This document shows, piece by piece, positions 7,767 to 15,492 of a stretch of 64,000 nt of DNA (position 1 is its first letter; each line of letters starts with the position of its first letter). The notes below the pieces were generated by a model. That model was not told the DNA's origin and searched no databases. It saw nothing but the letters and a program-made list of their open reading frames with translations. Position numbers and translations under genes: made by a program. Origin of the DNA: Halosolutus halophilus (GTDB lineage Archaea; Halobacteriota; Halobacteria; Halobacteriales; Natrialbaceae); assembly GCF_022869805.1 (NCBI RefSeq), contig NZ_CP094974.1, positions 2,356,001 to 2,420,000 on the forward strand, in the 5' to 3' direction.

Positions 7767-7951
7767 CTACTCCAGTATACAATCTACAGCGAAGTCGATC
7801 GACGTGTTCGAAACGGTCCCCTGGCCGTCCGTGATCTCCGGCTGGCCCAACCTACGGATAAGTCGATCGACTATCGCCTTGACGTCGCCGCAGAGTTCTA
7901 AGGGCCACTTGCTAAGTGCGTATCTGATCACGCCAGTTCCTGATCGCGCAT
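7767..7951 (-). pseudogene. small conserved protein, decayed (copy B)
   Basis: From ATG 7951: MRDQELA, then a frameshift into IRYALSKWPLELCGDVKAIV and DRLIRRLGQ, ending at a TAG at 7767-7769. Aligns with copy A (IVRY..DKRLLELRGGDVEAMV, DRLARGF). The C-terminal half of the family is missing. Its upstream region is the second copy of the imperfect repeat. Confidence 0.5.
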
Positions 7952-8036
7952 ATTCGACTGAATATCGTCGAACACGCTTACAGTGACCGCGTTGGTTCCG
8001 TTTCTTCTGGATATGTCAATGGAATATCTTCTCGGC

Positions 8037-8160
8037 CATTAGAATTAATTGCCATGGGTGGCTCCACTGAAGTGGCGAGAGGGCATGGATTTGTGCTTGT
8101 CCGGCCAGACACCCCCTATTCCTCGACTCTCTCGCCCTGATTCTACCAAGACTTTTTACC
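8037..8160 (+). repeat. imperfect direct repeat, copy B
   Basis: Matches 5280-5412 block for block, starting CCATTAGAATTAATT and ending CTCTCTCGCCCTGATTCTAC. The right end carries a TTTTTA tract that acts at leaderless distance for the gene at 8184, so in this copy the repeat is also the promoter region of a live gene. Confidence 0.6.
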
Positions 8161-8183
8161 AGAAGCCGCGGCCAAGGTCAGCG

Positions 8184-8372
8184 ATGCTCTCTAATCGTCA
8201 GGAAGACCTCCTGATTGCGGTCGTACTCGTCGAATTCAGTTACGAAACCGTGGACGTTGATCCTGAACTTGCCGCCCACGCGTGGCAACTGGCCGCCGAT
8301 CGGCTGGTTACATGGGATGTCACCCCAAAAGAGGCAGTCGACGAACTGCCAATCGGTGAGAGGTTTCCATAA
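8184..8372 (+). CDS. small QEDLL-family protein
   Basis: A 62-residue protein: MLSNRQEDLLIAVVLVEFSY, then HAWQLAADRLVTWDVTP. ATG 8184 lies about 28 bases after a TTTTTA tract (leaderless promoter); the longer frame from 8049 is basic and unlike haloarchaeal protein. It is homologous in its first 40 residues to the truncated gene at 2790-3059. It converges on the PadR gene, with one base between the two stop codons. Function unknown. Confidence 0.55.
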   Translation: MLSNRQEDLLIAVVLVEFSYETVDVDPELAAHAWQLAADRLVTWDVTPKEAVDELPIGERFP

Positions 8373-8373
8373 C

Positions 8374-8649
8374 TTAGAGATCGACGAACTGCCTCTCCCA
8401 CTCCCGACGGTCCTGGATTGCTTCCTCTCCCGCGTCGGTGATCGCGTAGTAGTTCGTCCGACGATCGAGTTGCCCCTTCTCAACAAGTTCTTTCTTAACG
8501 AGCATGTCAAGATTCGGATAGAGCCGGCCGTGGTTAATGTCGGCGTTGTAGTACTTATCCACTTCGTCCTTGACGTCCTGGCCTGACGGCTGGTCGGCAC
8601 CTGCGATCACGTACAGCAGGTCACGTTGAAACCCGGTCAGGTCGTACAT
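8374..8649 (-). CDS. PadR-family transcription regulator
   Basis: A 91-residue winged-helix protein of the PadR type: LTGFQRDLLYVIAGADQPSG, then QDVKDEVDKYYNADINHGRL with the typical G-x-L/I-Y-P motif (GRLYPNLDMLVKKELVEKG), and the wing RRTNYYAITDAG. Length is normal for the short haloarchaeal PadR subgroup. PadR proteins are usually repressors that bind a palindrome near their own promoter. No regulated neighbour is obvious. Confidence 0.85.
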   Translation of the reverse strand: MYDLTGFQRDLLYVIAGADQPSGQDVKDEVDKYYNADINHGRLYPNLDMLVKKELVEKGQLDRRTNYYAITDAGEEAIQDRREWERQFVDL

Positions 8650-9225
8650 CTTACGTGAGTGTTCAACGATCCTGTATTTAGCTTCTTTTCAGACTAGAAT
8701 TGAATGTCAGAAATATGTAGAACTCTCAACCGGATTAATATCTAAGGCTGACCTGTCGAGCGTTCATCACTCGCGATGTGGAATTCACCAGGGCTCTTTT
8801 GACAGTATCTCGGTAGTTCGTTGAGTTACTGTAGTACAGACGACCCTTTCTCAAGAGTCTCCTTCCGCTAACCCGAGAACCGACTGGTCTGCTCGCTAAT
8901 CAATCTGCTCTATGAGCCGCTGACTTCCTCTCACTGCGATCGGGCTGATAAGCGAGTCCCGAAACGCACAGCGGGCACGTCGGGGGTTCATATCGACAGA
9001 GAGCAAGTGATCGGTTCTGAGGGGGTACCCTACAGTCTTTGTCAATTCACACACTCGTGAGGAGTTGGCGCAGTGAAATCTTGATTCGTTGAAGAAGCCG
9101 TCATTTGAAAGCCAACATTTCTGTGTATCCGACTGCAAACACGGGTGTCACTGAATGCACAATAATTCGCAAAGTCAGTTACCCGAAAAATTGTGGGCAT
9201 ACACGCAAGTGACACAAGGATAATT
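8650..9225. other. long intergenic region with a decayed DUF3006-like 3' end
   Basis: No intact gene is supported. The segment 8841-8930 resembles 11376-11450, the 3' end of the DUF3006 gene: both have CCTTTC.C.A.AGTCTCC followed by AGAACCGACT. On the minus strand 8896-9050 reads SVDMNPRRARCAFRDS and GSQRLIEQID, matching VSMEYRADATRDRRES and LDRLSEKLSD of the intact copy. This suggests a decayed duplicate. An imperfect GTCACTGAATGCACA near 9147 recalls the element motif but is too diverged to call. Confidence 0.35.
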
Positions 9226-9387
9226 ATGGATAGAGATATGATCCTTGTTCTTCTCATGCTGCTATTCTTGGTGGTTCTGTTTCTCGTTATGATTGCGAGT
9301 GACGCAGTTGCGACAGCGATGCTCGCAGGAGCAACTCGGAAACAGTATCAGCCCTCCTTTGCGGAAAGCCGGTACGTCCGAGGCTGA
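9226..9387 (+). CDS. small single-helix membrane protein
   Basis: A 53-residue protein with one strongly hydrophobic segment (MILVLLMLLFLVVLFLVMIA) directly after the N-terminus and a polar C-terminal tail. ATG 9226 is chosen so the hydrophobic segment starts the protein. It ends five bases before the DUF21/CBS gene and is probably co-transcribed with it, perhaps as an accessory subunit (inference). Confidence 0.5.
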   Translation: MDRDMILVLLMLLFLVVLFLVMIASDAVATAMLAGATRKQYQPSFAESRYVRG

Positions 9388-9392
9388 GAACC

Positions 9393-10478
9393 ATGGTCAG
9401 GAACTCATTCGAAATCACAGGCCGCATCATTGCAGGTCTCTTACTCATCCTTACGAACGGCTTCTTCGTTGCCATCGAGTTCGCGTTAACTCGGGCGCGG
9501 CAGTTCACGGAAGAGGAGTTCGTCGCCGGTAATCCCTCCCTCGAGCGGGCGTGGGAGATGACCGACAACCTCGAGATCTATCTCACCACGTGTCAGGTCG
9601 GGATCACGGCCTCGAGCATCGCCGTCGGGATCGTCGCCGAACCAGCGTTGGCGGCCATTTTTGAACCGCTGTTCGCAAATACAGTGCTAGCAACGGTCGG
9701 AGCGGGGGCGATTCTCGCCTTCCTCCTCATCAACCTCGTCCACCTGACCCACGGGGAGCAGACGCCGACATACCTTGGCGTCGAACGCTCGCGGATGGTC
9801 TGTCGGTATGGTGCGGCACCACTGTACTGGTTCCACTGGATCATTTCGCCGCTCATCACGCTCGGCGATGCCATCGCGAAGTGGACGCTCAGGCTGTTCG
9901 GGGTTGAGATGACCGGCGCATGGCTTGAGACTGAAGAGGATGTCATCGAGTCTCGCGCCGACCTCCGGAACAAACTCGGCTCGGTTCTCGAGGAGGGGGA
10001 TCTGTCCAACGAGCGTCGCGAGGAGGTGATGAATGCCTTTCGGGTCGGCGAACACCCAATCCAAGATGTAATGGTCGGCACTGATGAGATTGTCGCGCTG
10101 TCGGCTCAGGACAGTGCCGAGGAGAACTTCCAGACGATGGAGGAGCACCCGCAGACGCGGTTTCCACTCGTCGGTGAGGATCTGACCGACTTCCGCGGGA
10201 TCGTCTACACACCAGTCCTCCTCAGACACCGCAATGACCTAGCTAGCGGCGACATCAATTTCACCAAACTGGCCGCGCCGTCGATGACGCTCTCGCCCGA
10301 CACGGACGTCAGCGACGCGATTGACCAGTTTCAGGCCGAAAATCAGGAACTTGCGCTTGTGATCGAAGACGGTGCTGTCGTCGGCCTCATCACTGTGACC
10401 GATCTTCTCGAGGCGGTGATGGGCGATATCGAAGATCCATTGGATCGAGCCCAAGTCGAAGGGCTGACTGGTAATTAG
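9393..10478 (+). CDS. DUF21-CBS membrane protein (CorC/HlyC/CNNM family), short form
   Basis: A 361-residue integral membrane protein of the CNNM/CorC family, linked in characterised members to divalent-cation transport. Residues 1-170 form the DUF21 membrane domain (LLLILTNGFFVAIEFAL, ITASSIAVGIVAEPALAAIF, NLVHLTHGEQTPTYLGV). Residues about 205-350 form a CBS pair (HPIQDVMVGTDEIVALS and MTLSPDTDVSDAIDQF, ending VIEDGAVVGLITVTDLLEAV). The C-terminal CorC/HlyC ligand domain of longer members is absent. It shares an operon with the small membrane protein before it. Confidence 0.9.
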   Translation: MVRNSFEITGRIIAGLLLILTNGFFVAIEFALTRARQFTEEEFVAGNPSLERAWEMTDNLEIYLTTCQVGITASSIAVGIVAEPALAAIFEPLFANTVLATVGAGAILAFLLINLVHLTHGEQTPTYLGVERSRMVCRYGAAPLYWFHWIISPLITLGDAIAKWTLRLFGVEMTGAWLETEEDVIESRADLRNKLGSVLEEGDLSNERREEVMNAFRVGEHPIQDVMVGTDEIVALSAQDSAEENFQTMEEHPQTRFPLVGEDLTDFRGIVYTPVLLRHRNDLASGDINFTKLAAPSMTLSPDTDVSDAIDQFQAENQELALVIEDGAVVGLITVTDLLEAVMGDIEDPLDRAQVEGLTGN

Positions 10479-10566
10479 TCCGGTCGACTATACTTTGAGT
10501 ACTGTCTTGGGGTACCATGCATTCGCTCGCTTCTGGTTTTTCTGTGTCGAGGCGAGACTATCAAGT

Positions 10567-10998
10567 ATGTTCAACGATATTTTGGTCCCGACGGACGGGA
10601 GCGATTCAAGCACGGCTGCACTCAACGATGCTCTTAAGATAGCGGACCGAGAGACGACCACTGTTCACTTCCTCCACGTCATAGACGTGGGGACGGAGAT
10701 GTCTGCGGGTGCGTCGGGAATGATCGCGCCGGAGATAACGGAGACACTTGAGGAGGAAGCCGATACGGTCCTCGACGACGCTGTGAATCGGGCCGAGGAA
10801 GCGGGCGTCACTTACAACCGAACCATTCGCGAGGGTGATCCGCATGATGAGATCGCGACATACGTCGCCGACTACGATATCGATCTCATCGTGATGGGGG
10901 CAAGCGGCCGATCTGGATTGAAAGAACACCTTCTTGGCAGTACGTCCGACCGTGTCATCCGTACAGTAGAGACATCTGTACTCCTCGCACGCCCCTAA
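10567..10998 (+). CDS. universal stress protein UspA family
   Basis: A 143-residue cytoplasmic protein with the Usp fold: MFNDILVPTDGSDSSTAAL at the start and the ATP-binding motif GASGRSGLKEHLLGSTSD (G-2x-G-9x-G-S) near residues 115-132. ATG 10567 gives the canonical N-terminus; the longer frame from 10495 would add a non-homologous stretch. It follows the DUF21-CBS gene by 88 bases. Usp proteins bind ATP or AMP and act in stress tolerance; pairing with ion-transport genes is common in haloarchaea. Confidence 0.92.
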   Translation: MFNDILVPTDGSDSSTAALNDALKIADRETTTVHFLHVIDVGTEMSAGASGMIAPEITETLEEEADTVLDDAVNRAEEAGVTYNRTIREGDPHDEIATYVADYDIDLIVMGASGRSGLKEHLLGSTSDRVIRTVETSVLLARP

Positions 10999-11082
10999 CT
11001 ACTGGTACAACGGTAGCGCTCCATTCGCAGACCTTCCTAACGGCTCGTTCGTGAGCAACCACGCTGATGAATACACCCTCTG

Positions 11083-11223
11083 GGCCTTGTTTAGACGCGA
11101 GCGAGATCGGCACTAACGCATCGTTCTCAAAGTGTGAAACCGTACTGTGATGTGCTTACCAACGGATTTTGTTCAATCAAAATGACTCCTGACCCGTTCA
11201 TCCAGGCGCGTCTAAACAAGGCC
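11083..11223. mobile_element. 141-bp MITE with 17-bp TIRs and 8-bp target duplication
   Basis: GGCCTTGTTTAGACGCG at 11083-11099 is the exact inverted complement of 11207-11223. The element is flanked by identical ACCCTCTG at 11075-11082 and 11224-11231, a perfect 8-bp target-site duplication. The 107 bases inside carry no gene. The 8-bp duplication fits IS5-type (ISH1-group) transposases, but that assignment is inference. It was inserted right beside an older CTGTATTCAG element end, whose first bases form part of the target site. Confidence 0.85.
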
Positions 11224-11228
11224 ACCCT

Positions 11229-11276
11229 CTGTATTCAGCACGCCGTTTCTGACAGCTATCAAAGAGGTAGATGGCC
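11229..11276 (-). repeat. diverged right-end-like copy of the CTGAATACAG family
   Basis: CTGTATTCAG at 11229-11238, then GATA-containing sequence (minus strand TTTGATAGC) and GGCC at 11273-11276. Spacing is 38 rather than 45, so this is a degenerate member. The universal stress gene region lies on its inner (left) side. No paired left end is seen. Confidence 0.4.
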
Positions 11277-11421
11277 GCTTCGGTAACGTCCTCGCCTGTA
11301 CTGAGCGTTTGACCGTCCAAGATTTACCTCTCTATCGGACGGAGATGCCGAAACGGAACCAATCGTTCACTACAGCTGATCCTTTCCTCGAAAGTCTCCC
11401 TTCGCCAACTCCAGAACCGAC

Positions 11422-11700
11422 TCATTTCTCCCGATCGGACAATTTCTCCGACAACCGATCAAGTTTCTCCTGCGCAGATTCACGGCGGTCTCGCGTTGCG
11501 TCCGCTCGGTACTCCATCGACACCACCTCTCCTTCCTCAAGCGTCACCGAAAGCACACCACCATCCGTTTGAGCGGGCTCTGGCAGTCGATCGGCAGGGA
11601 CATCGATTTGCTCGATCACCTGCTCGCCCTCCTCGAGCAAGACCACGGCGATCTTGCCGTCCTCGATCCGGTCAACAACGCCGGTGTAGGTCCCATCCAT
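11422..11700 (-). CDS. DUF3006 domain protein
   Basis: A 92-residue protein: MDGTYTGVVDRIEDGKIAVV, LLEEGEQVIEQIDVPADRLP, then a charged helical tail LDRLSEKLSDREK. This is the DUF3006 pattern, a small beta-barrel followed by a helix. ATG 11700 begins five bases after the metallo-beta-lactamase gene stops, so the two form an operon. DUF3006 genes are commonly found next to ComEC-type metallo-beta-lactamase genes. The function is unknown. Confidence 0.8.
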   Translation of the reverse strand: MDGTYTGVVDRIEDGKIAVVLLEEGEQVIEQIDVPADRLPEPAQTDGGVLSVTLEEGEVVSMEYRADATRDRRESAQEKLDRLSEKLSDREK

Positions 11701-11705
11701 CGTTC

Positions 11706-13160
11706 TCACCCCATCACAGGCGCGACAGCTCCATCAATCCCACTGGCTACATCACCTGCGACACGCGGACGTGATGCCAGTGCATTCGTCTCGTCGTCGG
11801 ATTCGGGCGTTTCCGCGAGGATATCCTCGGCGTCTGTCGAGAACGACTCGCTCGTGTCCACATCGATCGACGTGCCATCGGTTCGAACCACGATATTGCC
11901 GTGGACCCCCGTCCAGTACGTTTCGATATCCCGATCGGCAAACCGTTCGAGCACTTCATCGCTCGGGTGGCCGTACTGTGAGTCGTAGGCACTCGAGATG
12001 ATGGCCGTCTCTGGGCCCACGGCATCTACGAAGGCTTCACTTGAGGAGGTCGATGAGCCGTGATGGCCGGCTTTGTACACGTCGCTCTCGAGGTCACTTC
12101 CCCACTCATCGACCAGTCGCTGTTCGACTCCGGTGTCGACATCGCCGGTCATCATATACTGGAAGTCGCCGAATTCGAATGCCAGCACCACACTGTTCTT
12201 GTTGACATCGCTCCCGGTATCCCCGGCAGGCGGATGCATCACCTGGGCGGAGACGTCACCCTCGATCGGCAGTTCGTCACCGCTTTCGACGATGAGAAGA
12301 TCGACACCGTACTCGTCGACGGCATCGAGGTAGTTCCCGTAGGTCGCTGAATCCGATGGGACGCCCGAGTCGTACGCGGCCCCAACGCCCTCACCGTTCG
12401 TCTCGAAGTGTTCGATCACAGCGGCGTGGCCGCCAATGTGATCGGCATCGGCGTGCGTCGCGACCAGGTGATCAATCCGATCGATCCCCTGGGCCTCGAG
12501 GTAGGCGATTACCTCACTGCCATCCTGTCGCCAGTCGCCACTGTCGATCAGGATCGTCTCATTGGCTGGCGTGACGATGAGCGTCGAATCGCCTTGCCCG
12601 ACGTCGATGTGATGAATCTCGAGTTCGCCCTCGACAGTACTCGCACCGTCTCCATCGTTCTCGTCACCATCTCCGCCATCTCCATCGCCGTCCGACTCAT
12701 CGAGATCAATATCACCGTAGGCGTGCTCGAGTACGACCTGATCGTTGGCGTCGACAAGTCGAACCACGTCGCCATCGCCCCGCCAGATATTCACGTTGTA
12801 CCCCCAGTACAGCTCGGTCTCTGTCGAGTCGCCTTCACCGGTCGTTATCCGTACTGTGTCCCCGGGTTCGAGGACGAATTCACTTGGGAACGAAAATGGT
12901 GAGAGGCCGCCATCGACCTGTCCACCCTCTCGGTCACGGAGCTCGAACCCTGAGAGATCGACAGGCTCATCGGCGGTATTCTCGAGTTCGATGTACTCCT
13001 CATCGGGTGAGACATCCTTGACATTCAGGTCGACGACTTCCAGGGCTTTCCCAACCGCCTGTGGGTCGTCTCTTGTATCTTCGGTTCCTTCAGTACCGCT
13101 CGCACATCCCGCAAGAACTACGAGAAGTGCCACGAAGACCACGAGGATCGCTCGGTTCAT
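11706..13160 (-). CDS. secreted lipoprotein: lamin-tail domain plus ComEC-type metallo-beta-lactamase
   Basis: A 484-residue exported protein. Residues 1-22 are a lipoprotein signal with lipobox LAGC (MNRAILVVFVALLVVLAGC), so ATG 13160 is chosen over 13184. Residues about 45-160 form a lamin-tail (LTD) domain (EYIELENTADEPVDLSGFEL). An acidic linker (GDGDGGDGDENDGDG) follows. From about residue 190 comes a metallo-beta-lactamase domain like the C-terminus of ComEC/Rec2: HIDVGQGDSTLIV, THADADHIGGHAAVI and GHHGSSTSSSEAF, the metal-binding histidines and aspartates. It probably acts outside the membrane as a phosphodiesterase or nuclease (inference). Followed by DUF3006. Confidence 0.88.
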   Translation of the reverse strand: MNRAILVVFVALLVVLAGCASGTEGTEDTRDDPQAVGKALEVVDLNVKDVSPDEEYIELENTADEPVDLSGFELRDREGGQVDGGLSPFSFPSEFVLEPGDTVRITTGEGDSTETELYWGYNVNIWRGDGDVVRLVDANDQVVLEHAYGDIDLDESDGDGDGGDGDENDGDGASTVEGELEIHHIDVGQGDSTLIVTPANETILIDSGDWRQDGSEVIAYLEAQGIDRIDHLVATHADADHIGGHAAVIEHFETNGEGVGAAYDSGVPSDSATYGNYLDAVDEYGVDLLIVESGDELPIEGDVSAQVMHPPAGDTGSDVNKNSVVLAFEFGDFQYMMTGDVDTGVEQRLVDEWGSDLESDVYKAGHHGSSTSSSEAFVDAVGPETAIISSAYDSQYGHPSDEVLERFADRDIETYWTGVHGNIVVRTDGTSIDVDTSESFSTDAEDILAETPESDDETNALASRPRVAGDVASGIDGAVAPVMG

Positions 13161-13180
13161 ACACGATTCAATATAATTGT

Positions 13181-13852
13181 TCACACACCTTCATCAATAG
13201 TATCTCGTATGTATCTGTCTTGTAAACGTTGCTTGCAGGTGTCCATTGCCCAATTTCGAGCTACACCATGAATGCGTTTGAAGGCCTGTTCTGGATTGTT
13301 AGCATCAATCTCATCTACATCGACACCTTCTTTGCTTACCTCGCCCCGAAAAACAGGTCCAATGTCATCGGCTTTGTCCCCTTCGAAGAGTACAAGCGTG
13401 CGTTCCCTTTCTGCGTCTATCTCACGCAGCCAGTAGTTCAATTCTTGTATGGGTGATGAATTGAGGTCTGATGGGGTCTCTCCATGTCCAAAGGGTTCGT
13501 CTTTGAAAGCGCGATCGGGGAGTTCATCTGCGCGATCAAGTTGACCCTCAAGGAAAATGAAAACTGCTGTGTCAGCATGGTCCGCAAAATCATAGCTCAC
13601 ATCACGCCAGAACTCTGCCTTTTCCTCCCGTGAAATACCATTTGGTGGTTCGTCTTCTCGATCCGAACAAATCTTTGCTCTCTTGAATCGGTGCTTCTGT
13701 AGCCGAATTTTGACTTCGTTCAGAAATGCTTCACAATCGCCAGTATAGGGACCGAAGATATGGAGTTGCAAATATTGATAGAGGGCCTTATCCGACCTAT
13801 TATTGACTTTTTCGACCTCACCACTTAATCCATCAGGAAACCTCTTGTCCAT
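13181..13852 (-). CDS. hypothetical protein with Rossmann-like features
   Basis: A 223-residue protein I cannot assign firmly. The N-terminal half has a strand plus loop LQLHIFGPYTGDCEAFLNEV, then IRLQKHRFKRAKICSDRED, then a strand DTAVFIFLEGQLDRADELPD. This recalls Rossmann-like folds of the nucleoside-deoxyribosyltransferase/TIR type, where such a G-P-Y loop binds a nucleotide. Near residue 150 ERERTLVLFEGD gives another strand. It is divergent from an HTH gene 150 bases away, so it could be the effector of that group (inference). A TATTAAAAG tract at 13889-13897 may be its TATA box. Confidence 0.55.
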   Translation of the reverse strand: MDKRFPDGLSGEVEKVNNRSDKALYQYLQLHIFGPYTGDCEAFLNEVKIRLQKHRFKRAKICSDREDEPPNGISREEKAEFWRDVSYDFADHADTAVFIFLEGQLDRADELPDRAFKDEPFGHGETPSDLNSSPIQELNYWLREIDAERERTLVLFEGDKADDIGPVFRGEVSKEGVDVDEIDANNPEQAFKRIHGVARNWAMDTCKQRLQDRYIRDTIDEGV

Positions 13853-14001
13853 GTCTACTTACAGAGGAGTGATTTCTGACCAACACTTTTAATACCCCAG
13901 GTAAAGAAATGTTGACCACGTGGCGTGGAGGTTGGATCGACAGCCCCCAATAGGGCCGAATCAACTCCAAGCGTACCACCAAAAGTCAAATAAGTTTGAT
14001 C

Positions 14002-14466
14002 ATGTCCGACGATATTACAACTGAGCGGGCAGAAATGTTCCCGCTTGAGATCAGGCAGGCGGTTGGAGCGTTTGAAAAGGAGAATGCGAAGGCCGTGATA
14101 GCCACATTACTGGAAGAGGGGCCTAAATCATTTACAGAACTCAAAGATGAGCTTGAACTGTACTCTCAGCAACTCACCAACGCGCTTGATCCCCTCAAGA
14201 CCAGTGGAATGATCAGAAAGCGGGCTGCAGATGCCGATGAAGATGAGTACGAGGCTTACTACGAAATCAGCGAATTTGGATCACGGTTCGTCCATTGCCT
14301 CTTTGAGTCGCTCGGTTCCGTCGATTCCTTCGACATGAAGGGAGAGCCATACGAAAAGGTGGAAAACTACCAAGACAGACGGACTGGTGAAGACCTCATC
14401 GTAGAGGGGTATCACCTTCGTCCGGTTTCAGATACAGAATCTGAGGAAGCGCCTCTACCAAAATGA
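14002..14466 (+). CDS. winged-HTH (ArsR/MarR-like) regulator
   Basis: A 154-residue protein. Residues about 15-90 form a winged helix: FPLEIRQAVGAFEKENAKAV, SFTELKDELELYSQQLTNAL (HTH) and a wing DEYEAYYEISEFG. A C-terminal 50-residue tail contains SFDMKGEPYEKVENYQD. ATG 14002 is used rather than a TTG at 13996. Its stop overlaps the next gene's ATG by four bases (ATGA), so the two are co-translated. Confidence 0.75.
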   Translation: MSDDITTERAEMFPLEIRQAVGAFEKENAKAVIATLLEEGPKSFTELKDELELYSQQLTNALDPLKTSGMIRKRAADADEDEYEAYYEISEFGSRFVHCLFESLGSVDSFDMKGEPYEKVENYQDRRTGEDLIVEGYHLRPVSDTESEEAPLPK

Positions 14467-14936
14467 TCTCTAGTCTTGAACTCCCAGAGTACTATATTAC
14501 ATCAGTAAACATTGATATCTCACCAGAATTGGGCCAAACAATTCAGGGACAAGTATCTAGCCAGTTCGAGGTAACCAACCCAGAGCTTATCGAAGAACCC
14601 GACGGGTTAACCTGTGAAGCTAAATTGGAATTAGACCTGTACCAGGAAGGAGATGCACCATGGCAAGTCTCTGAGTCGGAAACACCCGAAGAATTTGGCC
14701 GTATAGAGGCTAATACATATATATTCATTCCGGGAGAACATGACAATTTCAAGCCGAATTATCAGAGATGGGAAGACGGGTCATATTATGATGTGGACTC
14801 AGAGTTCAGGCAACATCTAGAGTCCGGCGTCCTACATCGTATAATAACACCAATTGGCGACCTTGTCGGGAACTCGTTCAACGGTGTTGTTCCTCGAATG
14901 GGTATGACTCCATCAGTTCTAGAAGACATGGAATAG
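14463..14936 (+). CDS. SecB-like fold protein (tentative)
   Basis: A 157-residue beta-rich protein: long strands SVNIDISPELGQTIQGQVSS, FEVTNPELIEEPDG, CEAKLELDLYQEGD, then a helical-to-strand end IITPIGDLVGNSFNGVVPRM. The order of several antiparallel strands followed by a helix and a 'P.M..TPSVL' tail resembles SecB-type chaperones and their toxin-antitoxin-chaperone relatives. I would not call it without a structure comparison. True SecB is essentially a bacterial protein, so a haloarchaeal member would be unusual. Coupled to the HTH gene upstream by ATGA. Confidence 0.4.
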   Translation: MISSLELPEYYITSVNIDISPELGQTIQGQVSSQFEVTNPELIEEPDGLTCEAKLELDLYQEGDAPWQVSESETPEEFGRIEANTYIFIPGEHDNFKPNYQRWEDGSYYDVDSEFRQHLESGVLHRIITPIGDLVGNSFNGVVPRMGMTPSVLEDME

Positions 14937-14960
14937 ATTCTGAAATTATGATCTCAAGGA

Positions 14961-15254
14961 ATGTCTCACTCAGGTCTTAAAATTGATATGGCTTCAGTAA
15001 AACTGGAGGAGGAAGCCACCGAACGATGGGGAGACGAGTGGTCAATCTTCATCCGCCGATGGGCGAACGGGGGTGCGCAGATCATTGCCGAGCACGTTGA
15101 GGGGCTGACCGCGGAAGGCTACCAGAAGAAGCATCGGTTAATGAAGGGACCGGAGGGCGATCTCGGTCACGACGTCGTCCTGGTCGAGCAACGGGAGATC
15201 GTCAGCCAGGAGGTGCTCGAATACCCGGATGGCGTCGACGAAAAATCAGGATGA
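14961..15254 (+). CDS. ERWG-family small hypothetical protein
   Basis: A 97-residue protein: EEEATERWGDEWSIFIRRWA, NGGAQIIAEHVEGLTAEGYQ, then KGPEGDLGHDVVLVEQREIV. It matches the N-terminal 90 residues of the protein at 5879-6376 (ARERWGEKWAIQQKHWADG). It lies 24 bases after the SecB-like gene and may belong to the same transcript, although its codon use looks more GC-rich. Function unknown. Confidence 0.6.
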   Translation: MSHSGLKIDMASVKLEEEATERWGDEWSIFIRRWANGGAQIIAEHVEGLTAEGYQKKHRLMKGPEGDLGHDVVLVEQREIVSQEVLEYPDGVDEKSG

Positions 15255-15492
15255 GCAAGAGAGACGCGGTGAACCTCCGCTTCAACCTCTCACGGGTGCG
15301 TCTGAAACCATTGAACGCATTTGACGTTTGGCCGTGATTCTCTGTTCGAGCCGATCAGTAGTTCAGATCTGCACGCAAGTCGACTCGACTACATAATAAC
15401 ATATTTTTGATATAAAAATATAAATACCAATTTGTGATTTGGTGTCATGGAATGCGACTACAACCCAACCACCAGATACGGAGGAACGAGCG

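Noticed and set aside
9140-9165. GTCACTGAATGCACA as another element end
   Set aside because: Three mismatches to the core and no terminal motif at offset 40 or 45; left as a remark only.
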